23,390 bases of DNA, taken from assembly GCA_036940085.1 (NCBI GenBank), contig JALLBK010000407.1, positions 1-23,390 on the forward strand, in the 5' to 3' direction. A program made the position numbers and the translations under genes. Positions 9,101 to 18,468 of this stretch are shown piece by piece; the first letter of the stretch is position 1; every line of letters begins with the position of its first letter. Source of the stretch: Discostella pseudostelligera. Lineage: Eukaryota > Bacillariophyta > Thalassiosirophyceae > Thalassiosirales > Thalassiosiraceae. The notes beneath the pieces were generated by a model that saw only the letters and a list, made by a program, of their open reading frames with translations, did no database searches and was not told the origin of the DNA.

Positions 9101-10382
9101 TTCGTGGGAAGTGGAATTGCACGAAGTCATTGCTCCGCAGGTTGTAGGTGACGGCAGGCGTGGTCAGAAGAAGTCTGGCGTCAGTGGAAAATCGATCATT
9201 GAAAAGAGGCAGATTGGAGTATTTAAGAAGGGAAACAGTCCGCAAATGAGTTCCAAGTATTGTGCCCCCGTCACGCCGAGCTCACCGGGAGATAATCTCG
9301 ACGGCGGTATTCCTACGACTCCTGGTGGGGTATCTCTTGGTGGTGATGATCCCAACTCACCTAATCTCTTATCGCCTCAAGAAAAGGGTACTAAAATCAA
9401 GTACCGATGCAAATTGTGTGGACAGCCGAAGCAGAATCACACGTGCTCGTACCAATCTGCAATGGTTCGTAGCATTGGCACCATGGTATATCCTGCAGTG
9501 AATGCCTTTGTATCAAATGAACCTGGTCGACTAGCACCTGCATTGAGTGAAATGAACAACTTTACGAGTCTGTTGAGCCAGGATGCTTCCACTGTAGGAG
9601 GGAGTCACCTGGGCAATATGCACAGTTTTGGTGTGGCCGGGTCTTACCGTCATCCTCCTCATCCAACACAGAGCGGCGGTCTGTATGCGGGAAATCTTAT
9701 AACTCCTGATGCTGGTCATTGGAGTCCGAATACTCCGGGAGGGTTAAGCACAATAAGTTCGATTGATCCAAACTCACCCGGAGGTTCTACTCTGGGTACT
9801 CCTGGGGGTCCTGCGAGTAACATGATCGGTGCAAGACATCATGGTGGTGGAATGCGCAGGCGAGATCATAACCAATCCTTGATGAGCCGAAGCTTAAATT
9901 ATTCCATGTCAATGACGCCACGCGGCCCACCACCTCCACCAGTTCCCCCAACGCCGTCAATGCCGCCAGCACCCGCAGGGGCTATACCGAGCGACGTGTT
10001 GTTCAGGGACACCATGGAGCTGAAGCGTGAGCAATTCCGTACTGTCGGCACGACAAGTGTCACTGTTTCAAGCGATGGAAGCTGTAGTGGGGATAGCAAT
10101 GCCATTATCAACTCAACAAATGCGTTTCGGTATCCACCTATACCCACGCCATTCTCGCAGCGAAAAGAATTGAGCGATGCTTTGTTTGCCATGTCGCGGG
10201 AGGTGCCAAGCCTTGCCGATTCGTGCGCGGCAATATTGAGGGTGGCAAGGGAGAACGACGATTGGGATCAGGCAGTAGCAGAGTTGACTACTCAAGTGTT
10301 AGTTGTGATTAAGTGCTCAGAACAGGATTATACTTTGGAAGGCTTACGGAGGCACTTGCTTATGCTTGGCATTGCATGTTAA
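6198..10382 (+). CDS. Large disordered protein with a CX2CX6HXC cluster and conserved-looking C-terminus
   Basis: A single uninterrupted frame of 1394 codons. An in-frame TAA lies 9 bases upstream of the ATG, so the start is the first available. The first ~800 residues are low complexity: Ser, Gly, His and Asn rich, with repeated SRSPSP-like motifs (RGRSRSP, GRRSPSP, RGRSPSPFRR) typical of phosphorylated disordered regions, and runs of His and Gln. More ordered segments follow: about 816-870 (NKRIKLSTKHTVHPIAMDLS, FVLLRKLAPCFANFRYKILE), about 961-1010 (YVVKNCISWEVELHEVIAP), a Cys/His cluster with C1071, C1074, H1081 and C1083 (KYRCKLCGQPKQNHTC), a Pro-rich stretch near 1242-1260 (GPPPPPVPPTPSMPPAP), and a helical-looking C-terminus at about 1310-1394 ending in LEGLRRHLLMLGIAC. 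From memory, CGxPKxxHxC clusters recur in stramenopile proteins, but I cannot assign a function. Binding of metal, and possibly nucleic acid, is only an inference from the cluster. Confidence 0.85.
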   Translation: MALTTINTSSAGSSSLQYQRSTMPRTLPTRKSEAMAAATSTMTIGGGDNIGIESRQDSKASDTFDNCDGEGGGSGAGSTLTNKLDGEDGERVPTPNDVTTTEELPVAGAPLEPAFVLKDMDTIDQPQYQRRASSPHHQSTQQRHHMRSPSPPPGHGSVISRRGRSRSPVGLTPHHHRAGSNSRASSAVTVQAGVGGQDELSSAALAAGEAAANNLAASYHHHHSTINDNDTRLQHLPASPQGFGRRSPSPVSRFPSLSSQSFEISPQHSMKADGLMGSFDWNVGPTMQQPQQPSYNSEGRGDGRRSSLPMEVPHHSQQHSGGDRQHHDPGSNGVGGDQYYSSYPSSYPYYQPNENNNIRGNDNYHSHHPQPTTNPSARGRSPSPFRRGVVDPDRHHLHQREGSDRRGNRRAQSNDPAAGGGRHLTRRNSQQALFPEHHILSSHSRDRNDNRPRQSTASSSSSAPNRGTRGGSRGSGRLNNTEAHRSSVFRGSPTERGTGQRKRSVGGSLPQELLLALEEDEDTDDVIGPTINSANMDSTIGNAAAGDGPNTARSTASPTNTLVASPSMPAVVDPMQVDDCLLQESLNLNDYEDILTGSLSFRKSYDLGQVFSFMKEGGSGGAHGQLSFNLGFSSESNEEDSDRANRLNNGSNSHGGRGGHALYGSQSMGLTPINSFSCDNNRQGSNSGIIPLNSIDGMALREFFSGSPNTTPPQLEGSSSPIGSPQMNGGYDPVQRENAPVVHASTPPSYSHHGPDIRYGPPQVGSHGMISHCTYSNMETPPHGPSLSYHNSGLAQSSIQSSHNRGRGIISMSFSNKRIKLSTKHTVHPIAMDLSRRLGGDDFVLLRKLAPCFANFRYKILELETSDVGGTTSSAVSTAGAIGLHQAQLIIAKRRISSSICAFGGSLPSRMVSPSPSSESDGPSNIHGARHSTNRTESTFKEETPQEREERLSYEQSLEGRYVVKNCISWEVELHEVIAPQVVGDGRRGQKKSGVSGKSIIEKRQIGVFKKGNSPQMSSKYCAPVTPSSPGDNLDGGIPTTPGGVSLGGDDPNSPNLLSPQEKGTKIKYRCKLCGQPKQNHTCSYQSAMVRSIGTMVYPAVNAFVSNEPGRLAPALSEMNNFTSLLSQDASTVGGSHLGNMHSFGVAGSYRHPPHPTQSGGLYAGNLITPDAGHWSPNTPGGLSTISSIDPNSPGGSTLGTPGGPASNMIGARHHGGGMRRRDHNQSLMSRSLNYSMSMTPRGPPPPPVPPTPSMPPAPAGAIPSDVLFRDTMELKREQFRTVGTTSVTVSSDGSCSGDSNAIINSTNAFRYPPIPTPFSQRKELSDALFAMSREVPSLADSCAAILRVARENDDWDQAVAELTTQVLVVIKCSEQDYTLEGLRRHLLMLGIAC

Positions 10383-10678
10383 CGAAAGCAAGAAGACGAG
10401 GGAGCGAAGAACTACGCCATCAATATGCATTCGTTCGTAGACAACTTACATTAAGATTCATTTTCAACAAATATTCTGTGAATGACATTTAAGTATGATT
10501 AGATTGTGCATGAACCCGAAAGCACGAACCTGGTGTCGCAATTAAAAGAGGAGGTACCCGACAAGCATGCTCTCATTGTAAGTGCGATATGATGACGATG
10601 AACAATTGAAGTACTGGCAGATACCAGCATGGAAACAGTCGATTCGCAATTGTGAACAGATCGTCCACATCTCTGCAT
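10383..10678. other. Convergent 3' flanks, no gene seen
   Basis: A short AT-rich stretch between the stop codons of the 1394-residue gene (+) and the formin (-). It is expected to contain both 3' untranslated regions and polyadenylation sites. I see no coding or RNA-gene signal. Confidence 0.5.
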
Positions 10679-13600
10679 TTACTGAGATGATCTCACTTTA
10701 CTGTGTTGGCATGGAACCGCATTAGAACTCGGTCTTTGCTGGGCAGCAGCTGCCACTGCGAGAGAAAGTTTGCTTGGTTTCCGATCTGCTACAGTGCGCT
10801 GCGACTTCTGGATTGCAACGTGGCTAACTGCTGCCAAGAGTTTGCCTTGATTTGTTTGTGCCTTTTGTGGTCCAGCCTGGCGTGGCGGATTTTGACAAGG
10901 AGCAGTAGGGAAGCGAGTGTTGTATTCTGCATGATGCTGGTTGGAAGAAGATGATCTAATCTTCGTCGACGTTCCCTCCCCACCAACAAATCTCCTCTGC
11001 AAAACCTCGGTTTCGACCAACAGCGAGCGGGCCTCCACCTCCTTCCTTTGTTCTGCTGAATCCCAGATTTTTGTTCCATCGCCTGGCTCAACCGTTTGGG
11101 TCTGCTCGCTCCGCTGTTTCTCTTTCTTCTTACGTGCTACTTCAGCTGCCATGGCAGCGATGTTCATTGCTGGCGGGCTAGCGGCTGAAGTTAAAGTTTC
11201 ATCCTCGTTAGATTTTCGAGCAATCCTGTGTCCTACTTCCTTCCGGTGTTCAGATGAAAATGTAATTGTGGCTGAATTCATGCCTGGACGAGCCGCCTCG
11301 CGAAGGGCAATAAGAGCGGCTATGTTTGTGGACTGTACGGGACGATTTTCCGCCTGTAATTGTCGTCGTTCTTCTTTCTCATCGACAGTTGACACCGCCA
11401 CTTCTGAATAACACGGATGAGCTTGAGATGGCTGGGGAGTCTCCGCCGCTGAAGTCTGCATGCAAGTGGGTTCTCCTCCCAACGATGATGTCGATGTCGT
11501 TTTGGTACCATCGCTCTGTTCTTTTCCAAGGCCTGGTGGATGAGCAGCCAGTGGGGGCCACGGTTTTCGGACAGTAATGTTCGGAAGCCCGACATGTTTT
11601 GGAGATTCAGAATTACTAATATGCGCTTTTCCTTGCTCTTGCTTTTGTTGTCGAGCTTCTTCTACTGTGATAAGACAATAGAGAGATAAAAAGGATTTAG
11701 GATATGCTCGAAATAGAAAACGTATGCAATCAAATGATGCACTTACGCGCGAGTTTCACCTGTTCAACGCGCCCGATGTTTTTCTTTCGAGGTCTCTCCT
11801 GGCGTAGCTGCTGTTCCTTCTGAAAGGAAGTTAGGTATTTTTGTTGTCTAGTATTGGCGTCAGATACACTGCAGCCTCTGCCGTCGGCTCCAACCTCCTC
11901 TTGTCCCATTCCCTCGGTTTGGTGGGCGGCTGCATCTACCATGGCGGTGACATTGATACCTAAGGAATGACCGGTTGGAGTGGATTCAGCTTCAGTATTC
12001 GACTTGCTTGGATCACTTCTTCTACGAGCCGCTGCCACGGCCATGTCAGCGATACTCACAGACCCGAAATTTGGTGAAGATAGAGGTAGTTCATTCGGGT
12101 GACATGCCAAAAGTTTTTGTCTCCGCGCTGCCATTGTAGAGACTTTCGTTATTCCACCAGTTTGGGTTGGTATTGATGACTTAGGGGATCTTTTCATCGA
12201 CGATTGACCTTGGTCAACATTCTCACGCGTCGCTGCTGTAGACATTGCTGGTTTATCTCCTTCTACACCACCAGTACATAACTGAGTATCTGTCGCCGTG
12301 TTTTGATTAGTTTTCCATGCAAATGAAGCTGTTCTTCTAGAAATGCCATCACCGCCTGTGCCTTCTGCCTCATTTGGAACTGGGGTAGTCTCCACCGTTC
12401 GCCTCGCATTATTTAATGCTAATGGTTGCGCAGTAGAAGCAGCTGCAGCAATTTTATCTTTGTCGTGACATTCTGGGGACATGTCTGGATAATCCTTGTC
12501 GCTGGGTGTGGGACCACTGAGAATTGGTAGAAGGTTGTCTCCTGATAATAGATCATTGTCATCTCCCTCCATACGAGCGTTGACAAAATTTCCACCGTCT
12601 GATGCACAATTGAGAGCTGATTTCACTCTCAGTTTTGCTTCCTTTGCAAGTGCCTGACGAGCGCTCTTCTGGCTCGCTTGCTCTTCGGTCTCAATAAGGT
12701 CTGCAGCTTGGTCGAATCTCTCCATGAATTGGTCAATCATTCCGAAGAAGGCTTGCGGTGACTTCATGTCCTCACCGAAGTACTCTAACAAACGAATATA
12801 CTTCTGGTTGGCTTCTTTGATCACGCCTAATGCCTTTTGGAGTTCGAGTTTCGAAAACACGGAGAATCTCTCACAGTGAGTGCTATTAATTTTGCCCGGA
12901 GGGACCTCCTTCTCTGACAAAAAGGTGACCAAATGTCGGATCTCCTTCACAGACTCTCGTTGAGATTTCATGTTGCTGAATTTGTCCTTCTGATGAGGGT
13001 CGTTCAAGCTCTTTCGATATTCCTCTCCATATTCCGCAGCAGTCTCTGTGACTATCCTTGACTCTTCGCACAATTGCTTGACACTACTCAGCAGACGTTC
13101 CATGACCACTTTTTTTGCCAAAACAACTGATTTGATCTCTTCTTGGAACTTAAGAATATCTGTGTTTGATTCGCGAACGACTTTAACAAGGTAGTGTAGG
13201 ACCGTTGTTTTGTTGTCAAAACCCTTGGTCTAGAGGAAAATAACAGGATCATTTGTTAAGAGCAGTACTTGGAAAGACAATGACGTTAAAAATAAATTTG
13301 CAAGCAATCATACTGACCTCGCCAAGCTTGGATAGCAAATCTAATGAAAAACCGCATGCGATGACAGCATCGTCGTCGCCACCAGAATTGATTTTGTTCA
13401 CAAGCCTAAGAATCATAGCCAGTAACATCTGAAATCGTTTCGACATCCTTAATTCCTCGCATGCAGCACTCAAATGACCAACGTCCCATTTGAGTTCAGC
13501 CATCTTGCCTTGGAACTCAGATATGAATATCATGCTCTGGAATTTCCTCTCGCCATCCTTCAAGTCTTTCATGGCCACCATAAATTGTTCACAAGGAGTT

Positions 13601-16600
13601 AAGTTGAGAAACGCGTCGTCCCGTGACTTCGAATCATCCAGGTAGACTGTAAGGCTTTTACTTTCCTCCTCCGTCGGCATGAATTCATAGAGAGTTCTCA
13701 ATTCGATTGAATCTAGTAGACTGCAATCCAAGTTTTCTACCATGGAGGCGACCTGTGCGGGTTCAAGCTTCAACTTCCTTAAAATTATATCCCCATTCAT
13801 GCCACGCTTCGAGCTAGATCAATATTGACACATTAGCTTTGGGGCTGAATTGAGACAAACATTCAGTGACCACAGCACTCACTCTATAACTTTGACGTTC
13901 TTGGCAGTCGATGAAGTCGTCGATCGAGAGATCTCGTTTTGTTCCTTCTCTCTTTCAGCATCAATCGATTGAGAAAACAGCCTTTCGAACTCTGTAGGGT
14001 CATGCTTCAAAGTCGGTTCCAGTTTCTTTAACACAGACCAGATATTTCCTTCTCGTGCATCGACTTTGTTCCAGTAAACTTTCTTCCTACGCAGTGTAGG
14101 CTTTCCCTTCGTGATTTTCAGACCGCCCATCTGATCTGATGACGGGCATGGTTTACCATCCTCAGATGCTGATGGTGGGGTAGAAGGTCCTGCCTGACTC
14201 GTAAACGACCTCTCTGGATCCATGTTCAATATCTGTGGGTCTAATTGATCCCGCACCATAGAATGTTGGACCACCTCCTTTGGAACTAGAAACGATCAGA
14301 CAACCAAGGTAAGTTCGCATGTTTTCAGCAGGTGATGAAAGAACACTGCACATCATGAATATTGACTCACGGCCTATCTTCATCATCTGGAAATATTTGG
14401 CTGAGATTACGTTGATACGAGAGAAGCGATTGATGTTAGAAAACGATATTGAATTTGTCAGAAGGAAGCGCCCGAGCAATCAAGCTCACCATACTTTGGA
14501 TCTTCCTTCAGTGGAAAACCAATGTCAGTATCTTCCCCACCACTAGACTGAATTTGGCTACTCAGAGACTTCTCCGGGTCCAAATCCAAGATACTATAGA
14601 GCAGGTTTGCGTAAGAATGCAAGTCAGAATTGACTGCAAAACAAAGGAACGTGATCAAGTGTACAGAATGCATACCTTGAATCGAGTTGGTCACGCTTCA
14701 TGGCGTGCTTCGCGGCCTCTATTGGTAGCTGTTATGATCAATGAGTATCAAGAGTTTGGACAAAATAACATATTAGCACACGCCAGACTTACGCCCATTT
14801 TCATCATCTTGAAGTATTTGGCTGAAAAGATGAGGCATCCGTGAAAGTGTGCATATGAGCTGCAGTTATTGATTTTATATCAGGAGTAACGATTCAATTG
14901 CAATCACTCACAGTATTTGGGGTCGTCTTTTAGTGGAAGGCATTCATCATCACCACCTTTGCTCTCTTTCGACGTTACTTTTTGGCTTCTGAGTGACTTC
15001 TCCGGGTCCAGATCTAAGATGCTACAAAATAAGCCAGTGATGTTAGATATAATGAGATACAATGAACACGAGAATCAATACCCAATGTCGCCATCATACA
15101 CGGTTCTAAAGCACACGTACCTCGGATCGAGTTGATCGCGTTTCATGGCATGTTGGGCAACCTGTTTGGGCAATCCCATCTTCATCATCGCGTAGTACTT
15201 TTGATACTGTGGATCGAGTTTCAGAATTGGCTCGTCGCCGTCACCGTCAGTGCCGTCTAGTTTCGCGGTATTATCCACATCCATCGAATCATCCTTGGAC
15301 TGTTTCAAATCAGCCAAGTGCGGCTTCGACGGTTTGGATGACGACGAAGAATTGTTGCTTCCACCCTGTGTAGTACTAGTCAGCCTTGTTAGATCGTCCA
15401 CAGCCTTCATCAGATCGGTCCCAAACTCCTCGTTCAATTTTGATTGACAATCGCTCTTCATCATGACGGAATGGTGGCGTGAGTTGATATTGCTATTATG
15501 ATGGTCATCGCAATTCTCCTCGAACACGTCGAAAGAATCATCGCTGGATGCCAATGTCTCCAATGTATCCCTACTCTGTAACAAGTTGTTTGGCTGGGAA
15601 TATGGATGGTGGTTCGTCGTCAACCTTGTGTCAATTTGGCAGGAGGTGGTAGTGGCATTCTTTGCAGTTGATGAGTTTGCGCTGCGAAATCCGACATCCT
15701 TCCTCTGGGATGATGCAGTAATGCTATTCCTTTCCCTCTTCGAAACAATCGTACCAGCCGCACCATTAGATGATGATCCAACCACAACCTCATCCACAAG
15801 CCTCAATCGTTCACAGACACAGTCAATCGCATCTATCCACATATCCACCTCGGAAACAGTCGATGCCTTTAATGTTGCCAAGACATGCTTCCGAGACGAT
15901 GCCGATACAAACGACGCCAAGGGTGATGATGGTGATGCTGATGACGCCGATGGATGAGGACACAACAACTCAAACTCCTTCGGGTTGGTGGAGGAACGAA
16001 TATTGTTCTTGGTGCAGAGTAGTAACGATCGTGCATCCACAAGTTTGATGTACTTCATCTTCTTTTTGCTCGCCGAGGACGATGAGGATGATGGCGACGA
16101 CGATTTGGAGCAGGATGGAGGAGGAGAATGCGTATAATAAATGCCAGACGAATCAATCAAGTACCAGCGTTTGACCCATCGGCCATGTCGAGTGCGTTTA
16201 TGCAACCATCCCTCGAGGAGGATACCACTACTACTTCTACTACCATGGTGCTCTGCATTCGCTATTGTTGATTTGTGAAGAAGCCATGGAGGCACAGTGC
16301 CCACGGCAGCATTGTTGGAATAATCCATTGACGTAGCCCCCTCCATCCCTCCTTTCCCAACAACCGATGAAGATTTGTCAGTGTTGCTTGCCTCCTTCCT
16401 TTTCCTGTAGGCTGGCGATTTTTTGATTCGCGAGTTATCCTTCGTTTTTTTATCCTCACTTCCTAGAAGCGCATTCTGTGCTGACTCCAATGCCATCTCC
16501 CATCCCTTGTCAGTGAGTAGACCATACTCATTCACTTCCAATCCTGCTGTCTTCGTCTTTGCTGCTGCTCCTCCTGCAACGGCTGGGGATGAGGGTATCA

Positions 16601-17858
16601 GCATCCCCCATGGCATCTTCTGTCTCTCCACAGGTCGTTCTGGATCTAATCGAGTAATATCAAGTTTGCCATCCTTGTGCAATGCCGAACGGACCGCATT
16701 CAAAGTGAAGCCATAACGCAGCATTCGATAGTAGAGTGTGTATTCTGGATCATGCTTTAATGGCACTCCACCACCAGCCATGATGGTTGGGGTAGTGGTG
16801 ACAACATTGGTGGGAACAGTAGAATCGGCAGAACCACCAGCACCAGGAAGATTCTTTAATGTAGTGTCTTTTGTTAAGGTTGAAGAAGTTGTTGCTGTTG
16901 TTTCATGTGGTGATGCTGTTGCTGGATTGTGTTGAAGAATATGACGTGCCAACTTGTGTGAATTGTGAAGGATTCGGCGATGATTGGCCGAGGGGGTGGA
17001 GAGGTTGGATAGTTCCGATGTGATGGATGATTGATCATCGATGATATTGTTGCTGTTGTCGTAGTAGATGTTGTTGTGGTCGGCAACACTATTGAAATCA
17101 TTTGTGGGTTGGTGATTGTTGTTGGCCTTGTTCCGTGATGATGGTGAAATTGCTGCTGTTGCTGGTGTTGGCGATGATGTTTGGATCGCAGTAGTTGTAG
17201 GTTTCACGTGCAATGAAGAAGCTGATGGTGATGGAGACGGCGTTACTGCAGTTATCGCAACAACTTCTTTGGGATGGCTCTCATGATTGTTAAACTCATT
17301 GACCTTGCTCTTCCCCTTTGGACCTGTGCCTCTACTCTGAGCCGCCATTATAATTTCCTTGTGAAGATAATTAATGGTGGAAGAAGTGCAAGGGCGAGGG
17401 GAGGAGGGTAAATCTTGAAACAATGTTCGTGGCAGGAGGTAGGAATTGTTGTCATCGTCATCAGACTCGTTGTCGTCGTCGTTTCCAGCGGTGGCATTCT
17501 TGTCCATGTTCATCGTTGGCTTGGACATTGGCATCATGTTGTTGACCGCCGTGGCACTGCCGCCATTATGATTATGATGACGGTGATGGTGATGGTGCCG
17601 CTGACGTTGCGCATCGGAGAGAGATCCGTTTGTGGGTGACACTTTTGTTGGTGATGACGCCTGCTTCTTGACCGCCGTAGTACTAATTCGAGCACTGCCG
17701 CTGCCGCTGCCGCTGCGTGGTCTGCGAGATGATTTACTACTGCTGGAGCTGGGGCCACCCATCATCATGACTGAGGTAGGGGAGGAGGAGGAGCTGGTTT
17801 TGGTTTTCGCCTTCAATATGCTACTACTCCTCGGTGATGAAACTAAAGCAGCTGTCAT
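10679..17858 (-). CDS. Formin: PH domain, WASHC3-like repeats, FH2 domain
   Basis: Ten proposed exons on the - strand: 17858-15121, 15021-14912, 14821-14793, 14728-14676, 14593-14490, 14400-14371, 14285-13883, 13813-13318, 13229-11747 and 11664-10679. All introns are GT-AG (64-99 bases), and the exons total 6432 bases (2143 residues) with phases that close exactly. Formins nucleate and elongate unbranched actin filaments. Residues 1 to about 360 are disordered. A WASHC3-like motif lies at 367-410. A PH domain (about 546-686; GWLHKRTRHGRWVKRWYLID, C-terminal helix Trp674) may bind phosphoinositides at a membrane. Three further WASHC3-like repeats fall at about 879-1048 (DPKYSKYFKMMKMGLP..., RDQLD.., ILDLDPEKS). 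FH2 spans about 1086-1523: the KKVYWNKVD lasso Trp1093, KRGMNGDIILRKLKL, GFSLDLLSKLGETKGFDNKT and the FFGMIDQFMERFDQA end helix. The tail (1524-2143) is disordered with recurring Ala-rich basic motifs. Unusual points are the lack of an FH1 polyproline tract and of a GBD/FH3 region. The FH2 identification is strong; exact splice sites are inferred. Confidence 0.9.
14371..15021 (-). repeat. Tandemly duplicated exon block encoding WASHC3-like repeats
   Basis: Two successive exon blocks encode near-identical peptides. Exons 2 (15021-14912) and 5 (14593-14490) both start ILDLDPEKSL and end in DPKY. Exons 3 (14821-14793, 29 bases) and 6 (14400-14371, 30 bases) encode KYFKMMKMG and KYFQMMKIG. Exon 4 (14728-14676) encodes LPIEAAKHAMKRDQLDS, matched by the start of exon 7 and by the uninterrupted end of exon 1 (LPKQVAQHAMKRDQLDPR). 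The repeat period in the DNA is about 428 bases. Intron phases are conserved at two of the three positions, which supports duplication of genomic DNA including introns. Confidence 0.85.
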
Positions 17859-18087
17859 TGTTCATTGTTGACCTTTATGGATGTTGCCAAAGTCCTTGCT
17901 TCTTGACAGGCAGGGGTGGATCAGGTGTTGCTTGGCGGCATGCACCATGCTCCCCGCCTCTCGATAATCTCGTGCCATCAGCATCGTCATCGTCGTCGGA
18001 TCTTTCGAAGAGAAAAAAGTGAGGAAGGTGAAGTCTTGTTGGATTTGGATCGTTTCCACTTTCTCGTTTTCAAATTGACTTTCTTTC

Positions 18088-18115
18088 TCAAATTCAAATT
18101 ATCAAATTCAAATTA
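18088..18115. repeat. Perfect 14-base tandem duplication
   Basis: TCAAATTCAAATTA occurs twice in direct succession (18088-18101 and 18102-18115). Related CAAATTG/TCAAATT words also occur at 18070-18077 and near 18138. It may be a simple AT-rich slippage product or a promoter element. Confidence 0.85.
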
Positions 18116-18277
18116 TAAAAATGGGAAGGGGAACTATTCAAATTGATAAAAACGAGAAGGGGAAGAAGTTGGACACTGAGTTACCGTCGATGGACAGACT
18201 GATGGTGCATTTGGCTATCTCCCGCCAAAAATCTCATACCACCATTCTCCACCATTCACATCCCATCACCATTGTCG

Positions 18278-18305
18278 GTCGTCGTCGTCGTCGTCGTCGT
18301 CGTCG
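18278..18305. repeat. (GTC)9 microsatellite
   Basis: Nine consecutive GTC triplets plus one base. It lies in the noncoding region between the formin and CSL4 starts, most likely in the CSL4 promoter or leader. Confidence 0.95.
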
Positions 18306-18468
18306 ATTGGTTGAGGGTGAATAATGGATATGATATCGATGAATAATCGGATGGATGGTGCGCCCTGTCGTCCATGAGATAAATCAAAGAGAGAGTTCAA
18401 AAAGTTGGTCAATAGTTGGAGAAGCAGCCTCACAGTTTTCCGCCCCATCACCACAATAATTCAATTCA

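Larger units (their letters stand above)
17859..18468. promoter_or_regulatory. Divergent intergenic region between formin and CSL4
   Basis: These 610 bases separate the start codons of the formin (-) and CSL4 (+) genes and should contain both promoters. Visible elements are a perfect 14-base tandem duplication (18088-18115), a TATAAAAA sequence at 18114-18121 and a (GTC)9 microsatellite at 18278-18305. The TATA-like sequence is about 350 bases from the CSL4 ATG, so it is not clearly its TATA box. An ATG at 18121 opens a 67-codon frame whose Arg9 run is just the microsatellite, and I do not call it a gene. Confidence 0.45.

Noticed and set aside
11730..13121. Treating the FH2 C-terminal frame, and the frame at 10679-11482, as separate genes
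   Set aside because: Neither has its own ATG at the start of the homologous region. Canonical splice sites at 13229, 11747 and 11664 join them in frame to the rest of the formin.
14449..14844. 131-codon + strand open frame across the formin small exons
   Set aside because: It overlaps - strand exons and introns whose frames and splice sites agree with each other. It is an antisense shadow.
15586..15957. Long + strand open frame opposite the formin's first exon
   Set aside because: It is antisense to clear PH-domain coding sequence on the - strand, and its composition is a mirror of the Ser-rich codons.
18121..18324. 67-codon + strand ORF starting at an ATG right after a TATA-like sequence, with an Arg9 run
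   Set aside because: The Arg run is only the (GTC)9 microsatellite read in one frame. There is no domain, and it lies in the leader/promoter between formin and CSL4. At most it is an upstream ORF.
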